A stretch of DNA of 64,000 bases from positions 32,511,936-32,575,935 of the forward strand of contig CM076191.1 of assembly GCA_038277395.1 (NCBI GenBank), written 5' to 3'. The translations under genes were made by a program, and so were the position numbers. Below the pieces are notes generated by a model. It searched no databases and had not been told where the DNA came from. It saw only the letters and a list, made by a program, of their open reading frames with translations. Each line of letters opens with the position of its first letter. The first letter of the stretch is position 1. Below, in pieces: positions 23,985 through 35,176 of this stretch. This DNA is from Dryocosmus kuriphilus. Lineage: Eukaryota > Arthropoda > Insecta > Hymenoptera > Cynipidae.

Positions 23985-25145
23985 AAACTTGAAATAAGGA
24001 TAGCATACCTTCTAAAACATTGCAGCTATTAAATATCATTTTAAAAATAATTAAACTTATCGCAAGTGAATTAAAATACTTTTTTCGGGACTGAGAATAA
24101 ATTAGTTCACACATCAACAATCCATGTAGCCATCTTTCAAGGCTGCACCACGATGCTCTAGGAGCAGCCAATGAATGCACTGTTGCAAAAGAAAATAGCT
24201 TCGCCATTGGTTTTTACCAAGAACTTCTTCTTCTGGCACTGTTGCGTTTAAAATATCTCGCGAATAATATAAATTCAATCAAATTTGTCATTCATGCAAT
24301 ATAGTATAATATTCTGATAATATGTCATCAGCAATGGATGTCGATTCCGGTACCACAACGTAACAAGAAAATTCTGATAATGTAATACAATAATATATAT
24401 AATAAAATATAATAAAAATATTACCAATTATTCAGGACGACTAGAAGCGGCAAAAATAATAACATGAATTTCAAACTTAAAATCACTGAACTTTTACGAA
24501 AAAAGAAAGTAATTTCATTAGGACCTAATTTTTATTTCAGTTCGAGTGAGAAATTACGTTTTCTAAACGCTCAGATTTGTAATTGCAGTTTTCCTCAGTA
24601 TTGACTGAATCGAAAATATTTTCAATTTTATTTAACAATGAAAATTAAGAGTTGCAATTTCAATTTTTCATTATAAATCAATATTCATTTAATTAATTTT
24701 AAATTATTATTTGATAAAAAAATTAATTTTTCCCGACTTTTTTTTGGTTTGAAAATAAACTGGAAAAATTATACAAATTTGGAGGAATCTAAATAGAAGT
24801 TGAAATTCGTTGAAAAAAATTTTTTTAATCCGAAATTTTGCTGTGTGAAGAAGCATCCTACAATTAAACGTGTAATTTTGTTTTTGACAAATGTTATTAA
24901 ATTTCAGGAACTTTAAATTTGATCCAATTTCTCCAGTAGTTTTCATATGAGACTGCAATACTGACTTAACTCGAAACCTTCAAGGCGGAAATTTTCCCAT
25001 CTCAGTCTTATGAACCGTGGCTGTCGACTACTTTATTATCACTGCCAAAAAAGATATTTTAATTCGTGAAGGATAAAAGTAATGATGTTTAAATAAAATA
25101 TAAATAGGCGCAATGTTTTTGAAGGTATGCTATCCTTATTTCTGG
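23985..25145. mobile_element. Non-autonomous DNA element with ~100-bp terminal inverted repeats
   Basis: AAATAAGGATAGCATACCTTC at 23992-24012 is the reverse complement of the right end at about 25121-25141. Similarity continues inward: CATTGCAGCTATTAAATAT against CATTGCGCCTATTTATATT, and AATTAAAATACTTTTTTCGGGACTGAGAATAA against AATTAAAATATCTTTTTTGGCAGTGATAATAA. The 1.15-kb interior has no convincing coding, so it is probably a deleted DNA transposon. The superfamily is not clear and the target duplication could not be fixed. Confidence 0.65.
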
Positions 25146-25152
25146 CATGCTT

Positions 25153-25352
25153 TTATTTATACTTTGCTGTTTTTTGAACTGCTGTTATTGAAGTATCAGA
25201 CGAAACTTTTTCCTCCACATTAGGTGAAAAATAAGAAATTATCTCCGTTTCATGTAAAGTTTCACCGGCAAGGTTAATTTCTGTTGCAGCGAATCTTTCT
25301 CTTAGAATGCATGTCATCTTTATCTTTCGTTTTTTCTGTGTTCTCGACATTT
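25153..25352 (-). CDS. Small hypothetical ORF, MSRTQKKRKIK start
   Basis: An open frame of about 65 codons begins at an ATG near 25349 and ends at 25153, just outside the right end of the inverted-repeat element. It starts with a basic stretch and is otherwise ordinary in composition. I do not recognise it. It may be chance, or a first exon of a transposon. The stretch 25425-26300 beyond it holds nothing I can identify except a short hairpin (AAAGGGCTT/AAGCCCTTT near 25631-25651). Confidence 0.15.
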
Positions 25353-26301
25353 TAAACCAAACTAACCCTCTACACCTCTCAGTGCATACAGAAGTATAAT
25401 TAGTGGGATTCCCTCCGATCAAGCCCTACATCTGAATATCTCCGATACTACTAGGAGTTCCATAATATCCTTATAATTGATTTTATTGAAAAAGAGTCAA
25501 GCTTTCTTTTAAAATTAGTTTAAAAAATAAATAAAAAGTGTCCGAAGGCCAAAAAAAGACTATTAAACATTTTATTCTGTAATTTATTTATCAAAATGAA
25601 ACAATTTTAAAAAATGAATACAGCAGAATAAAAGGGCTTCAAAAGCCCTTTCGAAATCACTCATAGAAAATTAAATTCGCCTTTTTAGAAACGAAGTTAT
25701 GGCCAAAATACGGACGGTACGGACGTTAGGAGTGGAAATACCACCACCTGTATTTTGAAAAGGGGTAGCAACAAAAGTTTGTAAGCTTAGAGGTGAACTA
25801 TTATTGGATAGACAAACAAATTCTAAAAATATGAAGACGATCGAAAAACATGCCTTAAAAAGTTGGGGCAGTTGAGAAATAATGCCTCATATAAGGTATT
25901 TTTTATTATTTAAGAAAACTAGTAAAAAAAATGCATTTTAAAAGCAATTTACAAAAGTATTATAAAATATTTATAGAACAATTTAATTAATACTTGCTAG
26001 AAAGAAATTAGACAAGTTTTATTTTTGCAACATAGTTAAAAATGGCATTATGTGTCTTTATAGGGTAGGCAATATATAAATGCACGGAGAGAAATGCTTG
26101 GTGATTTCAGTTAGGAAAACGTGGAAAGAGTGCTATTTTAAATAGGAAATTGGCGACACATAGAGGTTAATAGCAAAGTTTGCTTCTTAAGAATGGTATT
26201 ATATGTATCTTTGCTTTTAGTAGTTAATACATTTCTAAATAATAGCACAAACGAAGCTACATAGCACTGTTGTCCGTTTGGGGTAAGAGTCTCGGCTATG
26301 T

Positions 26302-26520
26302 CACATGGTAAAAGTTGCTACTCTCAGGTATTAGTAACTACAGCAGCGCATGACGCTGATATTGATGTGGAGTGTTAGTCCTTACCGTGCCACATGGTAA
26401 ATCTAGCCCTTCTCAGGTAGTAGTATGTACAGTGGCGCATGGCACTTTCATCCATGATGAGTAAGGGACCTTGCCATTATATATGAAAGTGACTAGTTCC
26501 AGGTAGTAAATACAGCGAAA
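26302..26520. repeat. Two and a half tandem copies of an 85-89 bp unit
   Basis: Units start at 26302, 26391 and 26475, each with a version of CACATGGTAAA, CTCTCAGGTA(T/G)TAGTA and GTGGCGCATG. The array abuts the truncated 3' side of the Ty3/Gypsy element E4. It could be part of its 3' region or of unrelated DNA. Confidence 0.6.
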
Positions 26521-26600
26521 CCAAATATGACCCGACTCTATGTAACATAGCTTGCTATACTACTTTACATGGTGGCGCATTCTTTTTCCTGATCTATGCT

Positions 26601-27800
26601 CTACGGTGTACTGATGTACGCTTGTAATTGAAATGTCCATCGCTTAGCGCGGTTGTTTATTTCCTTTTTGTCCATTGTTTGCTTAAAAGCAATGCAATCC
26701 GTAACGATTTTAAATGGTCTTCCAAATAAATACGGCCTAAACTTTTCTACGGCATAAACTACGGCAAGAACTTCTAAATCGTAGCTACAATATTTTCTTT
26801 CTACGTCGGTCGTCGCTCTGCTAAAATAAAAACACGGATGCATCATCCCGTCTTCTGCACATTTTTGCATTAATACTGCACCATAGCCTCTATTGAGGCA
26901 TCGGTGTGCACCTCAATTTCTAAGCGTGGATCGAAAATGCGCAGTACAGGTTCTTCACATAAGGCCTGTTTTAACAATTTAAACGAGTTACGCTGTTCTT
27001 CTCCGAAATAAAATTCAACGTCGTCCCTTGAACAATCTCGCAGTGCTTTCGTCATCCACGTAAATCCTTCTATAAATTTACGCATATAACCAGCAAGTCC
27101 TAAAAAACTAGCTACCATCTTTTTGTTCTTCGGTTCAGGAAAATCGCGTGCGGCTTTCACTTTTTCTGGGGATGGTTTAATCGTACCACCTTCAACTATA
27201 TGTCCTAAGTATTCGATGCGTGTTTCTAAAAGTTGACATTTTTTTCAATTAATCTCAAGCGAATAGGACTCTGCTAATTTCAATACACGTTCTAAATTCT
27301 TTATCGCTTCGTCTTCATTTTTCGCAATAATTACAACGTTGTCTAGATAAACGAGTACAATCCCTTCGCGAATCAAGTCTTTAAAAATATACGTGATATA
27401 CCTCTGAAAAACAGCAGGCGAATTACAAAAACCGAATGGTACTTTCTGAAACTCGTACTGTCCTGTCGACGTCACAAAAGAGGTATACTTTAGGCTTTCT
27501 TCTTCTATGTCTACGTGATGAAATACATTTTTTAAATCGATCGTGCTAAAAACTCGTGCTTGAGCCAATTTATCCAATTGATCATCGATAACAGGCAACG
27601 GAAAATGATCGCGAATTACTTTTTTATTTACTGCGCGATAATCAATGCAAACTCTAGGAACGCCTCCTTTTCTACGAACAACTACTACTGGGCTTGCATA
27701 TTCTGAACAACTAGGTCGTATAACCTTTTTTTTTTAACCATTCTTTTATCTGTTCTTCGGTTTCTTGATGTTCAGTTTGTGCTAAGCGGCGCGGACTTTG
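26601..27800 (-). pseudogene. pol: E4 reverse transcriptase and RNase H
   Basis: RT is seen at 27598-27245: FSTIDLKNVFHHVDIEEES, QKVPFGFCNSPAVFQRYI and the active-site box, which reads YLDN instead of YLDD (near 27350). The RNase H part at 27160-26601 follows, with FLGLAGYMRKFIEGF, EVHTDAS (first catalytic Asp), YDLEVLAVVYAVEKFRPYL and VTDCIAFK. A frame change lies between 26870 and 26880. The DNA switches to unrelated sequence right after RNase H, so integrase is missing. With the second active-site Asp changed to Asn, this copy could not polymerise even if the frames were intact. Confidence 0.88.
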
Positions 27801-27949
27801 ACATACCGGTATATCGTCTTTAAGTAAAATTTTCATTTTAACCGGAGTTGTGTTCTGCCCAGTAGGCCTGTAATTCTCAATCATCGTTTTTACTTTTTCC
27901 CTAGAATTTCCTAGAAGATGACTAACCGCGCTTTCCTGTGGTGAATCTA

Positions 27950-28204
27950 CTACCTTAACGCAATAAACAATATTTTTTCGTCATTCGGGAGTTTATTAAA
28001 CTGCGCAATGGAACCCTCTATAGTTATCTCAGCTTTTTTCAGCATACCATTACCAATTATAACATTAAAATCTTTTCTTCTTACCACGTGAAACCTTAAT
28101 TCGTATACCTCGTCGTCGAGTTCTGCTTCCAGGATGAGACTACCAACTGCTGTTATTTTATCCTCTTCGGACATCCAACATAGCGTTCTAGGCCCTCGAT
28201 CCAT
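27950..28204 (-). pseudogene. E4 aspartic protease region, partial
   Basis: The open stretch has VGSLILEAELDDEVYELRFHVV and FNVIIGNGMLKKAEI, the second half of a Ty3/Gypsy retropepsin including the IIG(N/R)...L element before the pol polyprotein. The catalytic D-S/T-G region is not visible in this frame, so the first half is lost or frame-shifted. Position between gag knuckles and RT supports the call. Confidence 0.6.
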
Positions 28205-29393
28205 TACTGGTGACCCTTTCTTCTTGTACCTGGACCAGCAACACTTTCATCGTTTCTTCGTCGTTTTTGTCTTCTTTTCGAATCATTTTCACGTGTGCTG
28301 GGGATCCGGATGAAAGTCCCCGCTTTGGTTGATCACACTGCGCAGATAAATGACTGAAATTGTTGCAATTAAAGCACTTGGCACCTTTTCGCGGTATTTG
28401 CAATCCTTTGATTTGTGACATCGGCTGCCACAATTGAAACACCGTTTCGAAGAATTCGTTGTCGTCGTCGTCTCGTTCTTGCTTTTTTCTGAATCCCTCG
28501 TTGATCCGTCCGTCTTTGGTTGAATCTTCTTCTCCTTCTTCGAAATTTTTTCCTTCATGAGCTGGTAATCCTCCAGCGTTTTTTTAAACTCCTCTATTGT
28601 CCATTTGCCATACAGCATCGCCTTGTTACTCTCCGAGTCGTTGATACCAGCAATCACGTACTTAATTACTGATCTCTGGCTCAAATTTCCACGGCTTCTT
28701 AGGCTCCTCATTTGCAGCAAATATTCCTTAAAAGATTCGCCAGGTAACTTCCTCCTTCTTTGCATCGCTTCGTGCAGGTCGCATCCATCCATCTCCGAGC
28801 CAAATTCTTCCTTCAGACCGTCGTGCAAAGCATTCCAGGTAGTGATGGTCCTTTGACCCTCCAGCCATAATTTTGCTAATCCATTGAGAGACTTTTTGGC
28901 GCAAACCAGTGTCTGTAAATCACTCCATGAGTACATTTCCTTGCACTCAGTGATGTGAGTGATCCACTGATTCACCGTAAAAACTGGACTCTCACCATCG
29001 AATTTATTTATGGTGCCTTCCGCATCTCTTAGCTGAACTCCACTTTCACGTGGTGCTGGCGTCGAAGCTCTGGATGCTGGAAGCTTCTGTGTTGCTGACC
29101 GTTGTGTCCTCTTCGTTGCAACTTTCCCTTCCTGCGTCGTTACTTCCCTCTCTCTCGTCGGAAAGCGAAGGATCTGGGGTGGGTGGAGAGTTTCCACTGT
29201 CCCTCAGGTCGCTCTCTCCCTCTTGACTTTTTCCCTGCGTTCCTTCTCCCGCCGCTTCCCCCGCAGGATCCTCGGTTTTCTCTTTTGGCGTCGTCGTTAG
29301 AGATTTCCCTTTCGGCGTCGTTTTTGTCTTTCGTCGTTGGTTTTCGCGATTAAGATTTTTTGATTTTCTAGCTGAATTTCGCGTAACCACCAT
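28188..29393 (-). pseudogene. gag: E4 gag with two CCHC zinc knuckles
   Basis: The ATG at 29393 opens a basic N-terminus (MVVTRNSARKSKN) and a Ser/Thr/Glu-rich stretch; a frame change near 29100 leads into the capsid-like part with WLEGQRTITTWNALHDGL and the nucleocapsid. Knuckle 1, CFNCGSRCHKSKDC, is near 28440-28398; after another frame change knuckle 2, CFNCNNFSHLSAQC, lies near 28377-28336. Both match C-X2-C-X4-H-X4-C and would bind genomic RNA. The frame breaks make it non-functional here. Confidence 0.8.
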
Positions 29394-29639
29394 ACCACTT
29401 TACTTCGTCACAAAAAAATCCTAACAGTCACTTCACCTTACTTTAAGCTTCATAAGTTACTTTTCACTCGTCATGTAGCACTTTTTAACACAAGTCAGAG
29501 CTTTCTTCTCTGTCCACTACACTTCCACTTTCACCGCACCTCTTAGCATCGCGTCACGTCATCAGCGTCTTAAGTCCTATTATTATTATTATTATTATTT
29601 CGGTTGGGCAGGGCCATTCAAGTCCCATAGCATTGCAGT

Positions 29640-32600
29640 TAACTAATGTAACCTATTGTACTTTACCCGTAGCTCTATGTCTCTCTAAGGAGACCAGTTG
29701 ATCACCGTATAGGGAATATCTACGAAATCCTCTGGTTCGCAGAAGTAGTTACCGAAATGCTTCACTCTGAGGTTCATTAGCACATCACAGTCACACAGTA
29801 TGTGATGTGCTGTCTCCTCCCGGAAGCCGCATTTACGACATGGAGGATCGCTGTCGATTTTTCATATTAAACAGGTGCTTTTTCAAGTGGCAATGGCCGG
29901 TGAGCATTTCCACCACTTTTTTCACCTGTCTTCTTTCCATATTCAAGAGCTTCCTAGATCTCCTTAAGCATGGTTCATTAACAAACTTTTTTGAGTGTAA
30001 CATACCTTTAGTCACTCTCCAATACTTCGCGTGCTCCTCTAAGAGCCATTCTTCAATGGCGTGATTAGCCGAAGCATACGAGATTCCGCAGTATGGCTCA
30101 GGTCCATTGAAGGGCTTTTTAGTACCGCTTTTTGCAAGCATATCTGCTCTCTCGCTGCCCTCAATTCTTTCATGTCCAGGAACCCAGATCAGATTGACCC
30201 AGTTTTTGCCAGACACTTCAAGAAGTACTTGAAGGCAGCTCCATACTATTCTGGATGTAAATTCCTCCGATTGGAGGGCCCTCAAAGCAGCTTGACTGTC
30301 AGAGCATATGTAGACATGGTGATTAGTGTACCCACGCCTACAAATCTCTTCAAGACATGCTTTGATGGCTATGGTATCGTATGGTATCGTTAGTTCAACA
30401 CTGGGCTTCATCTTAAATACCCCAGCTCCTAAACCCATGGAATCTTTTGAACCGTCTGTATACCATAAGAGACCTCCGGTTACAAATAAATTCTTTCTCT
30501 TCTGCTCATCATGCCAATCTTCTCTTTTTGGAAACACCACCTTAAATGGCTTTATGAACGAGTATTCCTTTAACATGCAATCTGATTGCATGTAAATGAT
30601 TTCATTCTTTGACAACACGCTCTTCACTGAGTTGTGTAGGTCAAGATTATCAGTATTACCACGATCCGTCTTTAAGGAGAGTCTATACGCCTCCGCTGCA
30701 GTCCTCTGCCTAATCAGGATGTGTAACGGTGGTATACCCAAGATAGTCTCCAATGCCGCTGTTGGAGTGGTTCTCATCGATCCAGTAATTGCCAGACAAA
30801 AGACCCTTTGCAAACTCTCCAGTTGGTTTCTGGTGCATACTAGATCAGTTCTTGGCACCCAGATCAATGAGGCATAAGTTATAATTGGTCTAATGATTAT
30901 CGTATATAACCAGTAGATCACCTTGGGTTTTAGTCCCCAATTTTTCCCAATAGCGCCTTTGCAAGCCCAAAAGGCTGCTTTGGCTTTCTTTATGATGGCA
31001 TCCACATGTAGCTTCCAGTTTAATTTAGGGTCGAACACGACGCCCAAATACTTAGCTGATTTGGAGAAGTCGACCTTCTTGCTATAAAATATAGGATTCA
31101 CGAGATCAGGCAGATTCCTGCGTCTCGTGAAGACCATAAGTTCAGTCTTATTTGGATTGACCGATAGTGCAGGGTTGTTACACCAATCTTCGACGATGTT
31201 GGGAGCATTCTGTATGAGCTCGATCAACGTCCTTAGTGTCTCCCTGTTACCAGGATAACAAGGTCATCTACATATCCTTGTATGTAGAAACTCGACTCAT
31301 TCAATTTACGCACTAAATCGTCAATGACGAGTGCCCACAGGGTGGAAGATAATACTCCCCTGTGGACAACCCCTTTTAACTTTCGCTCTCACGTTACATC
31401 CGCAGAGCGAAGATTGGACAGTCATGTCGCATAACATAGAACGCAACCATTTATTAACCGTGAAGCCCACACCACGACTCTCAGCAGAGTCGAATATGGA
31501 CTCCGTTGGGGTGTTACTGAAGGCCCCTTCTATGTCTAAGAACGCTGCAATCGCAACCTCCCCTGTTCGTACTGCTTTTTGAACGCGAGAGGTAAATGCG
31601 AAAAGTGCGTCAGTAGTTGATCTACCTTTTTATGAGACAAACTGGTTATTATGAAGTGGTCTGTCCGATAGGATTTCCACCTTCAGATAAAAATCAACTA
31701 ACTTCTCTAATGTCTTCAACATGAAAGAAGTTAGGCTAATTGGCCTATATGACTTGGCCTCATAATATGAGTCCCTGCCCGGTTTTGGTATGAAAACCGC
31801 TTTGAACTTCCTCCATGCCGCAGGAATGTAACCCATAGCTATACATGCCCTAAAGATGTTACATAACGGTCTTATTAGAACATCTACATCCTCTTGAATC
31901 AACGCCGGAAATATGTCGTCCTCTCCAGCGGCCTTGTATGGATTGAACTGATGAATAACCCACCTAATCTTTGATTGTGTTACAATCCGGCTTGCTATTC
32001 TCCAATCATTCCCATTGGCCGTATGATCTAGGCCGTCAGAAATGTTCAGCTTAACAGCCTCATCCTCCGACTGACTCTCAAATCCGGAACCAGGAAAGTG
32101 CACCTTCATGAGGTGTTCGAGGATTTCGCTAGCCGTTTCTGTCATGTCTCCTGATGGCAATGTTAATGCCCTAAGTTGACATGCTGAATTACTCTTTAAG
32201 GTTCTCTGGAGTTTGGCCGTATCAGATACACTTTGAATATTCTGACAATGCCCCCTCCATGAGGTCCTCTTAGCTGATTGTATTTCACTAGTATATTTTG
32301 CTACGCTAGCTTTATACAATTCCCATCTACCAGTTTTCCTGGCTCTATTAAATAATCTCCTAGTTTCCTTTCTCAAAGACCCAAGTCTATTATTCCACCA
32401 AGGAGCATCCTTGTCTGTTTTTTTAAATCGAAGACGACAATTGTCTTCATACGATTTATGTATTGCTCTATTGACTACATCCATAGCAAATTCCAGCTAA
32501 TCTATAGATCTAATACTATCAGGAACAATTGCCAAGGCCTCTCCAAGATCCTCCCTGTAATTATCCCAGTCTGTTGCTCTTGGGTTCCTATACCCGAAAG

Positions 32601-33290
32601 GATCAGACACTTCAGCGGTCAGCGTAAATCATATATGCCTGTGATCTGACAGGGAAGTCTCAGGCGATACATGCCATCCGCCGAACTCTTCACCAATGGA
32701 TACAGAACAAATAGTTAAGTCAATAACCTCTTGAGATCTAGCTGTCACAAAGGTTGTTGTGCTACCGCGGTTTAAATTGTTAAATCGGTATAGTTAAAAG
32801 GTAATCTAATAGATACTCACCTCTATTGTTGATGCTCTTACTGTTCCATACGGTATGATGCGCATTAGCATCACATCCGATGATGATCATCGGCCATCCT
32901 TTCGAGCTGCAATAGTCTACGAATTGTCCTAACTCCTCTGATGGTGATGGGAGTAGGGGATCAAATGGCAGATATGCTGAACAAATTACTAAGGGCTGTC
33001 TTTTTCCTCCTCTTAGATGCTCGGTCTTAATCGCTACCAGGTCTCTAGTACAAAACCTAGATAAGCAAACAAAGTCGATATCCCTTCTAACATATATAGT
33101 GCTCCGAGGGTTCTCGTTGGTTCTATTGTAAACAATATAACCGTATTTCTGGCTTATACCCTTTACATCTGCCTTGTAACATCAAGGCTCTTGTATCAGT
33201 CCAAAAGCCGTATGTTTCACTGTGATACGCCTGCTTAAGATGGCTGATGCGGCTTTACAGTGATGAAGATTAATCTGGATGAATTCCAGA
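29640..33290 (-). pseudogene. LINE ORF2: endonuclease, reverse transcriptase, RNase H
   Basis: A degraded AP-type endonuclease is recognisable by IIIGCDANAHHTVWNSK near 32890-32840. RT starts in the open stretch 32484-31630 (PWWNNRLG, YKAAGEDDIFPALIQ, KSYRPISLTSFMLKTLEKLV) and continues in another frame through KKGCPQ-like RGCPQGS and a GYVDDLVIL active-site box near 31275-31250. The open stretch 31227-29833 adds the thumb, then RNase H with WYTDGSKDSMG, ICSDSQAALRAL and WVPGHERIEGSERAD (all catalytic acids present), and a CRKCGFREETAHH zinc knuckle at the end. Several stops and frameshifts. Confidence 0.88.
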
Positions 33291-33312
33291 TTCGATGATT
33301 TGGTGTTGTCCA

Positions 33313-34344
33313 TTAAGGTACAGCGCCATCACCCTGTTGATTCGATGACAGCTGATCTTCTGTTGTCCACGTATCATTCTTTCTTTTGGAAAGAATTTTC
33401 ATCTGGATCCTCTTCATACCCAGATAAGGTCTGCAGTCGACCCTTTCTATATGTTCAACCACAGAGGGGTCCGCACTCAGGATCAACTGGGTTGACCTGG
33501 TGTCCCTCTTCATGTCGATGATTTTCCAATCTTCCACTTTTAAGGTGGGATTTTGGATAGCCATCCTCTTGAGGATAGAAGATGGTTCTTCGGATATGCC
33601 TTGTACCCGTGCGATGAGTTTTACGAACTTGGGAAGGTCCTTAGAATCAATTACCTTGATTCTTGCACCCTCTCAAGGCATCAAACCCTCGACTGCCCTG
33701 ATGAGCCATGTCTTAGACATCTCATTCGCGCAGACGACGGCCAGTACCCCATTCCTATACCGGCAATCCTCAAATCTCGGAATAATGTCGCCAGTTTTTA
33801 CCCCGGCAATCACTTTCTCAAGAGCTGCTTAATTGCCCATTGCTTGCTTCAAGCTGAACTTCTCCTGCGGGAAGTCTTCGGGAACAATGGCCATTTTCAG
33901 GTGACTCTGAAGGGCGAGACTATATGTGTCTCCTAGATCGACGACCCTGCCCCTCTTAATCTCCCTGTCTTGATTCGGAGTACTGCCATCAGACCAAGGC
34001 CGTTTTGGGGTCTCAGGTTTAGGAGTTTTCTCGCTCCGTAACATAAGCTGCTGGCTTTGGTATCTCCTTCTGGCAGCAGTACTGTATTTCTTTTTCTTTT
34101 TGGGGCGTTCAACAGTCCCTTCGTTCCCAGTGGCTTTAGCTTCGATGATGTGACTAATCAAAGTCTCATCTCCCGCTGTACCACTCGGGTTACCAGGAAC
34201 CGCCTCGGCCCCTTTTTGCGTTAAAGGTAATTTATTACCTTCGTTGGTATCCATCTTCTCTAAGGAAGATGAAGGGTTCATGGCGAGTGTCATTGAAGTC
34301 ACTCGCTCATGTATTTGTTTTTCTTGATTATTTTTGGAACTCAT
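33313..34344 (-). pseudogene. LINE ORF1 (DUF4780-like RNA-binding protein), broken
   Basis: ORF1 opens at 34344. It has a Lys/Arg-rich segment (RPKKKKKYSTAARRRYQSQ) followed by SLALQSHLKMAIVPEDFP, characteristic of ORF1 proteins with DUF4780 in insect LINEs. The frame stops at 33829, and the remaining domain continues in other frames to about 33313, including LKRMAIQNPTLKVEDWKI and YLGMKRIQMKILSKRK. DUF4780 is thought to bind nucleic acid. At least one frameshift and one stop are present. Confidence 0.7.
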
Positions 34345-34737
34345 TTTATTCCCACGATTAGCTAGGGAAATAAATTGTCAGTCCCGCAGAGTCCTGCATG
34401 CGGGGATAAGGCACTTTTACCTTGGGAGGTTGCCCGGTATCCCAGGTCACCGTTAATGTCACCATTCCTTGGTAACATTCAGCCTTCGACACGATCGTTC
34501 ACATCTTGGCTTAGGGGCTATTTTGGGAATCGAGTGCCACCCGATATTCGCTGCTTAGTCGAATTCACGCTGATAATTCCCCTCTACTAACCAACAACTC
34601 CTACCCGTTAAGGTTATAGGTAGGGAAACTTAATTCCCCATTATAGGGAGTAGAAGAGTTCACGCTTCTCATAGGGGAGGGTCCTAAGTCCTAATTGCGT
34701 AAAAACGCCCTAATCACTTCACTGCTGTTTCAACCTC

Positions 34738-34755
34738 ATCCCGGAGGAACCCCCA
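34738..34755 (-). other. Primer-binding site of E4, tRNA-Pro-like
   Basis: Directly inside the LTR the minus strand reads TGGGGGTTCCTCCGGGAT, close to the tRNA-Pro-type PBS known from retroviruses (TGGGGG...CCGGGAT). It is separated from the LTR by four bases. Confidence 0.6.
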
Positions 34756-34759
34756 AAAT

Positions 34760-35036
34760 TGTGGGAATGAGGGTTAATAACAAACAGTGATTTTTAACCA
34801 GAAACTAGATTTAATGTAAACACTCAAAAATAGATACATCGGCGTAACATAGATCTTCGTCGTACTCGATCGGGTGTACAAGATCGAACTGCCTGTTCCG
34901 TTCAGGGGGCTGGGGGTCGCATCCCTCAGTCCTCTCCTCCCTTACGCGTTGCCCCTGGTGACTTACTCCTGTCTAACGCCTACGTATTATTTAGAATTAA
35001 CTATAACTATCCTACGCAAAATTTTAGATTCCCACA
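34760..35036 (-). repeat. 5' LTR of E4
   Basis: On the minus strand the block starts TGTGGGAATCTAAAATTTTG and ends CCTCATTCCCACA, giving the TG...CA ends and the 9-bp terminal inverted repeat TGTGGGAAT/ATTCCCACA. Its length is 277 bp. The next bases on the minus strand are a PBS-like sequence, which supports its being a 5' LTR and not a solo LTR. The 3' partner is missing from the window. Confidence 0.75.
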
Positions 35037-35176
35037 TTTGATTACACAAAAATCTATTTAAAAAATAACATTTTTTTCGTAACGACAGCAGAAATTCGTT
35101 ATAAAGTTTCTGATTAAAATAGATAGTTGAATTGCGCTGTTACAGAATAATACCTATCAAAGTGCAGAGAAAAATA

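Larger units (their letters stand above)
29580..34684 (-). mobile_element. LINE of the I/LOA type with RNase H, complete length, nested in E4
   Basis: The element is flanked by TAAGTCCTA at 29571-29579 and again at 34685-34693, a 9-bp target-site duplication. Its 3' end on the minus strand is a tail of seven to eight TAA/ATA repeats, as in I-type elements. Order: 5' UTR (34684-34345), ORF1 (34344 to about 33313), endonuclease, RT, RNase H and C-terminal zinc knuckle. The length of 5.1 kb is that of a whole element, but both ORFs carry stops and frameshifts. Confidence 0.9.
26601..35036 (-). mobile_element. Ty3/Gypsy LTR retrotransposon E4, split by a nested LINE
   Basis: In minus-strand order: 5' LTR (35036-34760), primer-binding site, leader interrupted by a LINE (34684-29580), gag, protease, reverse transcriptase and RNase H. 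The element stops at about 26601, directly after RNase H; integrase and 3' LTR are absent. Reading frames are broken in several places and the RT active site is mutated. Two CCHC knuckles in gag separate it from the E1/E2 family, whose gag lacks them. Confidence 0.88.

Noticed and set aside
30061..31582. Plus-strand frames of 80-110 codons across the LINE
   Set aside because: Shadows of the minus-strand RT and RNase H frames, which carry clear catalytic motifs.
34760..35036. Solo LTR of an unrelated element
   Set aside because: PBS-like sequence directly inside, and the LINE target duplication links it to E4 gag.
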